DNA of 64,000 nucleotides from Chloroflexota bacterium (GTDB taxonomy: Bacteria > Chloroflexota > Dehalococcoidia > Lucifugimonadales > QGNO01), in assembly GCA_003228195.2 (NCBI GenBank), contig QGNO01000004.1, positions 29,452 to 93,451 of the forward strand. Reading direction: 5' to 3'. Both the position numbers and the translations under genes were made by a program. Shown here one piece after another: positions 38,654-46,464 of this stretch (the first letter of the stretch is position 1; each line of letters starts with the position of its first letter). Under the pieces are notes generated by a model. It made no database searches, was not told where the DNA came from, and saw only the letters and a program-made list of their open reading frames with translations.

Positions 38654-39856
38654 TTAAACGGCGCCGGAATCTTTCAAGGCTTGGACCTTCGCTCCATCAT
38701 ACCCTAGTTCAGATAGCAGTTCATCGGTATGTTGACCCAGGCCAGGGGCAGCTTTATATTCTTCCTCTTGCCCCATCTTCAACGGATTTCCAATTATCCG
38801 ATATTCACCCAAAGTAGGATGCTGGACAGTAGGAGTCATATTGCGATTAATCACTGATTGCTCAGCAAAAGATTCCGCTATCGTATTAATTCTTGCAACC
38901 GGCATCTGATTTCCTAACTCGGAATCCCATTCATCAGCAGTTTTCTTCGAGAATACTCCTCCAAGAAACTCGATGATCTCCGCCTTATGCTTTAAGCGAT
39001 CACCAGGAGTTGCGAACCTAGGATCATTCGGTAAGTCCTGATACTCATCAGGGTACATCTCTGCGAGTTTGTTCGCTAACTGCATATACAACGGTTGATT
39101 CGCAAACTGTATTTGAACCCACCTACCATCTTTACACTGTAAAGCCGCTACCGGTACGTTGGTCGGATGAGTTGATCCCAAAGGCCCAGGTTCCGATCCG
39201 AACAGTAGGTAATATTGCCCAATGTAAGCTTGAAGAGTAAGCATAGTATCCAGTAGTGCTATGTCTACATGTCGCCCTTCGCCATTACGGTCTCGATCAA
39301 TCAACGCAGCCAGAATACCCGAAAGAGCAGCGTAGGCACCAGCCAAATCCCCTACGGGTGACCCCATGGTTGACGGTGGTTGACCAGGTTGACCGATTAC
39401 ACTCATCACTCCACCTGAGGCCTGAATCGTAGTATCAAAGGCAGGGCGGTTCGGATCAGGTGCACCTTCATGGCCAAAGCCGGAAATAGAACAGTAGACC
39501 ATTTTCGGGTTAATTTTGTGAATAGTATCGTAATCAATGCCAAGACGAGGGGGGACTGAAGGGCGATAGTTTTCCACCATCACATCCGCAGTTTTGACGA
39601 GATCGTAGAAAGTTTCCTTAGCTGAATCCTCTCTGAAATTTAAAGTGAGACTACGTTTGTTACCATTGAGGCCCAAGTAGTAATAGCTCTCGAGATCCTT
39701 ATATTTTGGCGGAAAGTTACGCGACGGATCACCTGTACCAGGTTGTTCCACTTTGATAACGTCAGCGCCCATATCTCCCATAAGGCGACAGCAAAAAGGG
39801 CCGGCGAGTACCTGGGTCAAATCTAGAACGCGAATGCCTTCTAATGGTTTGGTCAT
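38654..39856 (-). CDS. CaiB/BaiF (class III) CoA transferase
   Basis: A 400-residue formyl-CoA-transferase-family enzyme: LEGIRVLDLTQVLAGPFC, GADVIKVEQPGTGDPSR, LGLNGNKRSLTLNF, ENYRPSVPPRLGIDY, and the catalytic Asp in GSPVGDLAGAYAAL. It moves CoA between carboxylic acids; the substrate is not evident. ATG 39856 with GGAGGG upstream is preferred to the ORF-track start. Such transferases are very numerous in SAR202-type genomes, which is one reason for the tentative placement. Divergent from the M20 amidohydrolase gene. Confidence 0.9.
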   Translation of the reverse strand: MTKPLEGIRVLDLTQVLAGPFCCRLMGDMGADVIKVEQPGTGDPSRNFPPKYKDLESYYYLGLNGNKRSLTLNFREDSAKETFYDLVKTADVMVENYRPSVPPRLGIDYDTIHKINPKMVYCSISGFGHEGAPDPNRPAFDTTIQASGGVMSVIGQPGQPPSTMGSPVGDLAGAYAALSGILAALIDRDRNGEGRHVDIALLDTMLTLQAYIGQYYLLFGSEPGPLGSTHPTNVPVAALQCKDGRWVQIQFANQPLYMQLANKLAEMYPDEYQDLPNDPRFATPGDRLKHKAEIIEFLGGVFSKKTADEWDSELGNQMPVARINTIAESFAEQSVINRNMTPTVQHPTLGEYRIIGNPLKMGQEEEYKAAPGLGQHTDELLSELGYDGAKVQALKDSGAV

Positions 39857-39996
39857 GAAATCCCTCCATGTCATTCAATAACTAAGTTCAGGTCGAGTTT
39901 AGGTATGCCCAAAGCCACTGTCAAGGGTGCCGATAATGTTTAAATCGAGATGCCTTCTGTATATACTTAGCCAAACTTGACCATTTGAGGGGAACC

Positions 39997-41340
39997 ATGA
40001 CAACCGTTGCTGAACTAAAACAGGCGGCAATAACCGCTATAGAAACAAGAAAAGATGAGATAAAGGATATAGCCCAACAAGTCCTCAATAACCCAGAAAC
40101 CGGTTTCACAGAACAAAAGACAGCCAGCCTAGTAAAGAAGCATTTCGATGCTCTAGGCATTTCTTATCAAGACAGCCTAGCAATAACTGGTATAAAAGGG
40201 AAAGTAGCGGGCGGAGCCGGACCCGGGCCAGCAGTCGCTGTAATCGGAGAACTTGATTCGTTAAGGGTATTAGAACACCCCTATCATGACGAGGTGACTG
40301 GCGCCGCACATGCGTGTGGACATCATTGTCAAATAGGTAGCATGATCGGAGCTATGATAGGACTTTTAACACCAAATGTTATACAAAACCTATCTGGAAG
40401 CATCGTACCTATAGCCGTCCCAGCCGAAGAGTTCATTGAAGTTGAACGCCGCATGAACTTAAGGGAAGAAGGCAAGGTTGAATTTATGGGAGGCAAACAA
40501 GAGTTCATTAAATTAGGTGTTTTTGACGATGTGGACATGGCAATGATATGCCACACAACAAGCGACAAGTTCAAACTAGGCATCGGAGGTACTAGCAACG
40601 GGCACGTAGTGAAATTTGTGCAATACACAGGTCGAGGAGCCCACGCGGGAGGTGCCCCTCACATGGGAATCAACGCGCTTAACGCTGCGATGATCGGCCT
40701 TTCAGCAGTAAACGCAAATAGAGAGACCTTTAGAGAACAGGATACTGTCCGAGTACACGGGATAATGACTCGCGGAGGGGATGCGGTGAGCGCCGTACCT
40801 TCCAACGTAACACTTGAGTGGAGAGTAAGAGGCGGTAATCTTGATGCAATTGTAAATAACAGTTCGAAGGTAGACAGAAGTTTCAGAGCTGGAGCACTTG
40901 CCGTTGGAGCAAAGGTAAGTATTACTAACATAGCCGGGTACATGCCAATGCGCAATAACAAAACGCTGCAGAATATGTTCACCGTGAACGCCACCGATGT
41001 CGTGGGTAAAGAAAACGTGTTGGTTAGACCTGACACCCATAACGGGGGAGGATCCACCGATATGGGTGACTTAGCCCAAATTATGCCATTAATCCATCCA
41101 TATTGTGGTGGTGCCACTGGCACAGGACACGGCAAAGACTACGTCATACAGGATTATGAAATAGCTGTAATTCAACCAGCAAAAGCTATGGCTATGACTG
41201 TAATTGACTTACTTTCAGAACAGGCAGTAAAGGCGGTAGAAGTAAAGACTACGGATAAAGCCCCAATGACAAAAGACCAATACCTCAAATTCCAGCGAGA
41301 ACGAAATCAGGTGACAGAATTTGACGGATCGAAAGCTTAG
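39997..41340 (+). CDS. M20-family amidohydrolase/peptidase
   Basis: A 447-residue zinc hydrolase of the M20D (aminobenzoyl-glutamate or N-acyl-amino-acid hydrolase) type. Metal-binding motifs are AHACGHHCQIG and, in the C-terminal part, HNGGGSTDMGDLAQ; the dimerisation domain contains GRGAHAGGAPHMGINALNA. The substrate is probably an N-acylated amino acid or small dipeptide but cannot be fixed. ATG 39997 has GAGGGG upstream; the TTG of the ORF track is less likely. The TauE-like exporter follows after about 80 bases. Confidence 0.88.
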   Translation: MTTVAELKQAAITAIETRKDEIKDIAQQVLNNPETGFTEQKTASLVKKHFDALGISYQDSLAITGIKGKVAGGAGPGPAVAVIGELDSLRVLEHPYHDEVTGAAHACGHHCQIGSMIGAMIGLLTPNVIQNLSGSIVPIAVPAEEFIEVERRMNLREEGKVEFMGGKQEFIKLGVFDDVDMAMICHTTSDKFKLGIGGTSNGHVVKFVQYTGRGAHAGGAPHMGINALNAAMIGLSAVNANRETFREQDTVRVHGIMTRGGDAVSAVPSNVTLEWRVRGGNLDAIVNNSSKVDRSFRAGALAVGAKVSITNIAGYMPMRNNKTLQNMFTVNATDVVGKENVLVRPDTHNGGGSTDMGDLAQIMPLIHPYCGGATGTGHGKDYVIQDYEIAVIQPAKAMAMTVIDLLSEQAVKAVEVKTTDKAPMTKDQYLKFQRERNQVTEFDGSKA

Positions 41341-41421
41341 AAAGTTCACATTCGCGTTGTAAATTTCGGATGACTTATGCCAAGATAAGTGCAGACATGT
41401 ACTTATCGGGACGCAAAACAA

Positions 41422-42177
41422 ATGCCTCCAGGTGTTGAGCCGAACACAGTCGTTATCGCGATTGCGATTGTTCTCGCTGCTGCGGTGGTCAAGGGTACTA
41501 CTGGCTTCGGGTTTGCACTTGTTTCCACACCGCTGCTGCTCCTTTTTTGGGAGCCAAAAGTGTTAGTCCCGATATTTCTGCCTTTGAGCATCATTGCTGA
41601 TATTCTTATAGTGGCCCAAACATGGCGAAGGGTCGAATGGATGAAAGTACTGCCTCTCGTAGCCTCTGGAATAGCAGGCGTACCGCTAGGCGCATATTTG
41701 CTCACGACAGTGTCTGCAGACTTGTTGAAATTAATGGTGTCGGGTATAGCTTTGTCCATGGCCACTCTTATGCTTTCGGGCATAACAATAGCGATCTCTC
41801 GAGAAAAGTTAGCTTCAGCAATTACGGGTTTTGTAAGTGGGGTGTTATCAACCAGCACAACTATGTCTGGACCACCAGTCGCGCTACTTATGATCAATCA
41901 ACGATGGGATAAAGAGACCTTTCGTGCCTGCCTTGCGATGTTCTTTCTGGTGATCCAAATAACCGGCATCTTATATCTCACATTCTTGGGGAATATCACA
42001 CCAAAGACCCTTACAGTTTCAATCGCCCTCTGGCCAAGTGTCATAGCGGGAAACCTTATAGCAGTTAAAATTCTGTCTCGAATTCCACAAAGCACATTTA
42101 TCAGAATAGCCACCGCCCTAGTCATGATCACAGCCACATTTGTGATTGTAGAAACCGCATTAACTTTCGATATTTAG
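41422..42177 (+). CDS. TauE/SafE-family anion exporter
   Basis: A 251-residue membrane protein with about eight helices. The repeated TauE/SafE hallmarks are VVKGTTGFGFALVSTPLLLL and, in the second half, GFVSGVLSTSTTMSGPPVALLM. The family exports sulfite, sulfoacetate and related organic anions. ATG 41422 is chosen because it begins just before the first helix; GTG 41389 is the ORF-track start. Its stop overlaps the convergent aroKB by a few bases. Confidence 0.86.
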   Translation: MPPGVEPNTVVIAIAIVLAAAVVKGTTGFGFALVSTPLLLLFWEPKVLVPIFLPLSIIADILIVAQTWRRVEWMKVLPLVASGIAGVPLGAYLLTTVSADLLKLMVSGIALSMATLMLSGITIAISREKLASAITGFVSGVLSTSTTMSGPPVALLMINQRWDKETFRACLAMFFLVIQITGILYLTFLGNITPKTLTVSIALWPSVIAGNLIAVKILSRIPQSTFIRIATALVMITATFVIVETALTFDI

Positions 42178-43832
42178 TGAACCATACTACTGAGTACATC
42201 TCTTATCAGAGTATCCGGGACATCATCTTTTACTACAGCTTCTCCTAAATCCTTCAAGAGCACCCAACGCAACCGAGAACCCTCAGCTTTCTTGTCCAAA
42301 GCCATCGCAGCGTTCACCATTTCCATATCAACCTGAGGAATGTTTACAGGCAAGCCAAATGAGCGGAGAACTCTTTCCTGTCTATCCACTAGCGTATTAG
42401 CAGTGATGCCAAGTCCGTTTCCAATCTTAGCCGCTGCCATCATTCCAATAGCTACGGCTTCACCGTGAAGCAAAACGCCATATTCAGTTGCAGCCTCCAA
42501 GGCATGCCCTAAAGTGTGTCCATAGTTAAGCAAAGTCCTATAACCCAAAGTTTCCCGTTCATCCAATGAAACAATCCCAGCCTTTATGGTCATCGAGCGC
42601 TTTATCACATCAGTAGCAATTAAGTGGTCCAAATCAAGCAACCGTTCCTTCTCACTTTCAAAAATTTCAAATAACCCAGGATCCAATATAAGCCCATGTT
42701 TGATCCCTTCCGCCCAACCTTCCACAGCTTCTCTTCTCGGCAGTGTAACTAGCGTTGATACATCTGCGACTACCATTAACGGTTGATGAAAAGCACCTAC
42801 TAGGTTCTTCCCCTGTTTTAAATCGATAGCAGTTTTGCCACCTATGGAAGCATCCATCATTGCTGCTACGCTAGTAGGTGCCTGGACAAAGTTCATCCCT
42901 CGGTTATAGGTAGATGCAACAAATCCAGCAAGATCCCCCACTACCCCTCCCCCAAGCGCAATTACTGTTTCATCACGTTTTGCCCTGTTAACAGCTAACC
43001 AATCATAAATTCTTCCTGCGGTATCCAGAGTCTTATTAACCTCGCCCGCTTCAAAACAGAAAAGCTTCGCCTCTATGCCGGAAAGCTCTAACGCCTTCAG
43101 TAGTCCATCACCGTAAAAGCCAGCGACAATATTATCTGATATGACGTAGGCAGGGTTAGGTCGTCCTATATCATTCAACAGCTCACCCAACTGCCCAAGA
43201 AGGCTCCAACCAACCAAAAGAGGGCACTCACCAGTTCTCGAATTTACTATTGAAACAAATTCTGGGCTCTTCTTTATTGAATCACTAGCATTAACCACTT
43301 TTCCGGAAAATCTTGTCCAAATACGAACAATTTCCTCGGCGACCTCCTGAACGGAAAGACGGTCTGTATGAACAGTCCAATCAGCAGTAGCATATGCAGG
43401 TTGGCGTTCAGCTTTTTGGGAACGGATGCTCTTCAATGGATCCTCACTATTGAGTAACGGGCGGATTGCCTCTTCCCCATAAACCTCTTCTTGTTTTTCC
43501 AAACGGTCGCGAATTGTTTCCGGTTTGGCGTCCAAGCTAACTATCAAGCCAGTAGCTCTCATAACTTTCAAGTTCTCCTGAACTGTGATAGCCCCGCCAC
43601 CAACTGCAACAACCCTATTCTCTCCCTCGCAAGCAATCTGGACAGCCTCCCCTTCTTTAGTACGGAAGTACTCCTCTCCGTGATCATTAAATATTGCTGA
43701 GATGAGTTTGCCCTCTCTCTCGACAATATGTTGATCAGTATCTATAAATTCCCAACCCAAGATATGGGCCACCACCTTTCCTACGGTAGACTTACCAGTG
43801 CCTGCGTATCCTGTAATAATAATATTTTGCAA
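42174..43832 (-). CDS. aroKB: Bifunctional shikimate kinase / 3-dehydroquinate synthase
   Basis: A 552-residue fusion. Residues 1-170 are shikimate kinase: P-loop GYAGTGKST, FIDTDQHIVERE, and the GGGAI segment. Residues about 195-550 are 3-dehydroquinate synthase: ALGGGVVGDLAGFVASTYNRG, FVQAPTSVAAMMDASIGGKTA, and the metal-binding WAEGIKHGLI and NYGHTLGHALEA. The two halves catalyse steps 5 and 2 of the shikimate pathway. TTG start with AAGGAAG six bases upstream. aroE and aroC are in another operon 6 kb away. No lesion is seen. Confidence 0.95.
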   Translation of the reverse strand: MQNIIITGYAGTGKSTVGKVVAHILGWEFIDTDQHIVEREGKLISAIFNDHGEEYFRTKEGEAVQIACEGENRVVAVGGGAITVQENLKVMRATGLIVSLDAKPETIRDRLEKQEEVYGEEAIRPLLNSEDPLKSIRSQKAERQPAYATADWTVHTDRLSVQEVAEEIVRIWTRFSGKVVNASDSIKKSPEFVSIVNSRTGECPLLVGWSLLGQLGELLNDIGRPNPAYVISDNIVAGFYGDGLLKALELSGIEAKLFCFEAGEVNKTLDTAGRIYDWLAVNRAKRDETVIALGGGVVGDLAGFVASTYNRGMNFVQAPTSVAAMMDASIGGKTAIDLKQGKNLVGAFHQPLMVVADVSTLVTLPRREAVEGWAEGIKHGLILDPGLFEIFESEKERLLDLDHLIATDVIKRSMTIKAGIVSLDERETLGYRTLLNYGHTLGHALEAATEYGVLLHGEAVAIGMMAAAKIGNGLGITANTLVDRQERVLRSFGLPVNIPQVDMEMVNAAMALDKKAEGSRLRWVLLKDLGEAVVKDDVPDTLIRDVLSSMVH

Positions 43833-43891
43833 ATCAGACTTCCTTGGTGAGCTCAGCCTATACGTTTGGCTGGCTAAAATCCTTCACAGAT

Positions 43892-44323
43892 TTAGATGGC
43901 CTTTCTCATCTCAATATGGAGTATCCCCGCCTCCATAAAAGTGTCTCCGTGTTCATGATACCCACTATTAACATAGAATTCTTTAACGTAGTTTTGAGCG
44001 TGTAGAATCACAGTCTTGATTCCCAACTTCAAAGCCTCATTTTCCAAGAACCCCAATATAGCAGACCCAATACCGTGGCCTCTCAGCGAAGACTCAACCG
44101 CCATTCTCCCAATTCGAGCCTCCGTATCATTATCAATGATTAGCCTACCGGTACCAACGATGTCACCTGAAAAATAAGCCACTGCATGCAAGGCGGCACC
44201 ATCAAATTCATCAATTTCCAGATCCGGGGGAATACCCTGCTCTTCTATAAATACGCGTGACCTAATAACCTTGATGGCCTCGAATTCATCTTCAGAATCC
44301 AATCTTTTTACTGTGACAGCCAT
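43892..44323 (-). CDS. GNAT-family N-acetyltransferase
   Basis: A 143-residue GNAT of the YjcF/ElaA type. Visible features are VIRSRVFIEEQGIP at the N-terminus, the acetyl-CoA-binding RMAVESSLRGHGIGSAIL (motif A, Q/R-x-x-G-x-G/A), and HAQNYVKEFYVNSGYHEHG at the C-terminus. The substrate is unknown. It is co-directional with aroKB, 59 bases upstream of it, and just downstream of the alcohol dehydrogenase gene. Confidence 0.88.
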   Translation of the reverse strand: MAVTVKRLDSEDEFEAIKVIRSRVFIEEQGIPPDLEIDEFDGAALHAVAYFSGDIVGTGRLIIDNDTEARIGRMAVESSLRGHGIGSAILGFLENEALKLGIKTVILHAQNYVKEFYVNSGYHEHGDTFMEAGILHIEMRKAI

Positions 44324-44349
44324 GAAATCTAATTATATCAAAACTTGGA

Positions 44350-45387
44350 TTATGAAATGCGCAAAACTATTTTGCCGAACACATCCCTGGACTCCATAAG
44401 CCTATGCGCCTCCCTAGCTTCGTCCAGCGGAAACACACGATACACTACGCCGCGCAACGAACCTAAATTTACAAGATTCATGAAATCCTTGAATTCTCTT
44501 CTACTACGAGTCCCAGAACCCATTATGTTAAGCCCCTTTGCAAACAGTTGCCCAAGGTGCAAGTCTACCCAATGGCCAGAAGTCACTCCACACGTAACGA
44601 ACCTACCACCCCTCCTCAAACTAGCATAACTTTCTTCCCATAAAGAAGCACCAACGCTGTCGAAGATTACGTCGACTCCATCACCATCAGTAAGGTCTCT
44701 CACAAAACTTCTGAATGCGGGATTAGCATTGTAGTTGAAGCCAGCCTCGGCTCCCAATTCCTTCGACTTATCTATCTTGAAGTCACTACCGGCCGTAACT
44801 AGTACTCTCGCATTCATAGCCCGGGCAACCTGGATCCCCGCTGTTCCCACCCCACTCCCAGCCGCATTAATTAAAACGGTCTCACCCGGTCGCAATCCAG
44901 CCCTAGTAACTAAACAGTGCCAGGCGGTGTGAAAAACCAAAGGTATGGACGCAGCTTCTTCGTACGACATCCAATCCGGAACCGAATGAATATTTTGATA
45001 TGGTGCTTTGACATATTGAGCATAACCCCCCCAGAGATCAACCCCCATGTTTTTCGGTCTTCGACACAGTTCGTCATATCCGATAATGCAGTATTCGCAA
45101 CTGTCACATTTGATCACATAGTCGACCAACACCCGCTGTCCTACTTGAATATCTGGGACCCCTGAACCTACTGAAGCCACTTCCCCGGCCATATCCTCTC
45201 CGAGGACATGAGGAAAAGACGGGACTTTCACCCCGTTTTCTCCAGCTCGCGCATACAAATCGAGATGATTGAGCGCAGCCGCATGAATTCTAACTAACAC
45301 CTCTCCTTTCCCTACTTCGGGCTCAGGAAGTTCCCCCACAACCAACTCCTCAACGCCGCCTTGTTGTTGAATGTATACTGCTTTCAT
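44350..45387 (-). CDS. Zinc-type medium-chain alcohol dehydrogenase/reductase
   Basis: A 345-residue MDR enzyme. The catalytic domain has ALNHLDLYARAG, PHVLGEDMAGEVASVG and the structural-zinc cysteines in CDSCEYCIIGYDELC; the Rossmann domain has AAGSGVGTAGIQVA, typical of NADP-linked members. The oxidised substrate cannot be read. ATG 45387 has GAAGGA upstream; the 37 extra residues of the ORF track are in the divergent promoter region. Divergent from the trehalose-phosphatase-like gene. Confidence 0.88.
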   Translation of the reverse strand: MKAVYIQQQGGVEELVVGELPEPEVGKGEVLVRIHAAALNHLDLYARAGENGVKVPSFPHVLGEDMAGEVASVGSGVPDIQVGQRVLVDYVIKCDSCEYCIIGYDELCRRPKNMGVDLWGGYAQYVKAPYQNIHSVPDWMSYEEAASIPLVFHTAWHCLVTRAGLRPGETVLINAAGSGVGTAGIQVARAMNARVLVTAGSDFKIDKSKELGAEAGFNYNANPAFRSFVRDLTDGDGVDVIFDSVGASLWEESYASLRRGGRFVTCGVTSGHWVDLHLGQLFAKGLNIMGSGTRSRREFKDFMNLVNLGSLRGVVYRVFPLDEAREAHRLMESRDVFGKIVLRIS

Positions 45388-45496
45388 GTCAAAAATCCTT
45401 CGCGGGTTTATTCGCCATTGACTAGATCGTTCTTTATTTGCCACATTGGCAAGACTAACGATAAATAAGGCAAAATCACATCGAGCAAATCGTACC

Positions 45497-46324
45497 ATGT
45501 CTTTAAACGAATTGAAGCAGTCTATAGATAAATTGGCGGATCACATGAAACAAAATCACTGGGGTCTGTTTTGTGACATAGACGGCACCATTTCAGACAT
45601 TTATCGAACGCCGGACGTTGCAAAGATACGCCCTTCGATCAGAAAGGCTTTGGCAGCCATTCGACCTCATCTGGCAGTGACAGCTATTGTCACTGGGCGT
45701 CAAATTTCCGAGGCTATGGAAATGGTAGAATTAGAAGATGTAACCTATTTTGGAACTTACGGGCTCGAGAAGTGGGACAAGGGGTTGCTAACCGTGTCAG
45801 AGGAGGCTTCTCAATATACAGAAAGACTAAGAATGACATCCAGTGCTATTGCTACGAATCTTTCAACTCCGGAGGTCATCATCCAAGAAAAACCATTAGG
45901 GCTCTCCCTCCATTATCGCCAAGCCAAGAAGCCGATTCACATCAGAAACCAAATACTGACAGTAATCGAATCCACAGGAGCATCAGACTGGATGAAAATA
46001 TCCGAGGGTCGCATGGTTGTAGAACTGTCGTTGCCGGTAGAGATTGATAAAGGCACGTGTATAAACTGGTTAGTGGACGAACAAAATCTTACCGGGTTAA
46101 TAGTTATAGGAGATGACTTATCAGATATAAGCATGTTCGAAGCTGCTCATCATTTTCAGACCACCTTAGGAACACATGCGTTCAATATCGGGGTAATAGA
46201 GGAAGAAACCCCAAATGAGGTTATTGATAAGGTCAACTATAAGCTGGACGGCGTTGATGAGGTGGAAGCATTTCTTACTTGGCTAAGCGAGAAACTAGAT
46301 TCGAATTGTGACATTAATTTGTGA
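45497..46324 (+). CDS. otsB: Trehalose-6-phosphate phosphatase-like HAD hydrolase
   Basis: A 275-residue HAD-superfamily phosphatase. Motif I is FCDIDGTISDI, motif II is the ALAVTAIVTGRQ-type stretch (LAVTAIVTGRQISEAM), and motif III/IV is VIGDDLSDISMFEA. The order and the GTYGLEKW segment match OtsB, which hydrolyses trehalose 6-phosphate. No otsA is nearby, so activity on another sugar phosphate is possible. ATG 45497 is chosen over 45446. The last codons form one arm of a 16-bp dyad. Confidence 0.8.
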   Translation: MSLNELKQSIDKLADHMKQNHWGLFCDIDGTISDIYRTPDVAKIRPSIRKALAAIRPHLAVTAIVTGRQISEAMEMVELEDVTYFGTYGLEKWDKGLLTVSEEASQYTERLRMTSSAIATNLSTPEVIIQEKPLGLSLHYRQAKKPIHIRNQILTVIESTGASDWMKISEGRMVVELSLPVEIDKGTCINWLVDEQNLTGLIVIGDDLSDISMFEAAHHFQTTLGTHAFNIGVIEEETPNEVIDKVNYKLDGVDEVEAFLTWLSEKLDSNCDINL

Positions 46325-46349
46325 CGATCACGCTCGTCACAAATTAATG
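46312..46349. repeat. 16-bp dyad at the otsB stop
   Basis: CATTAATTTGTGACGA and TCGTCACAAATTAATG are exact inverted copies around a 6-base loop, overlapping the otsB stop codon. There is no U-tract after it. It may be a terminator that works through the stem alone, an mRNA 3' stabiliser, or a protein-binding palindrome. Confidence 0.6.
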
Positions 46350-46398
46350 CGATCGTTATAATTTCCGCTAAGTACTTTTTGATCCAGCAATGCTTGCG

Positions 46399-46427
46399 TT
46401 GACACCCCTAACTCCGGCACCTAAAAT
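46399..46427 (+). promoter_or_regulatory. Promoter of the alaS-ruvX-aroE operon
   Basis: TTGACA and TAAAAT are spaced by 17 bases, giving initiation near 46434, about 30 bases before the alaS start. The 140-base gap holds no other feature besides the dyad at its left edge, and no T-box is seen. Confidence 0.75.
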
Positions 46428-46464
46428 TTGACTTTCAACATCTATACCTATCACAGCCAAAACA

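Noticed and set aside
46317-46344. TTGTG...CACAA in the otsB dyad as a Rex operator
   Set aside because: The two halves are 14 bases apart instead of 8, and the dyad lies at the end of a gene.
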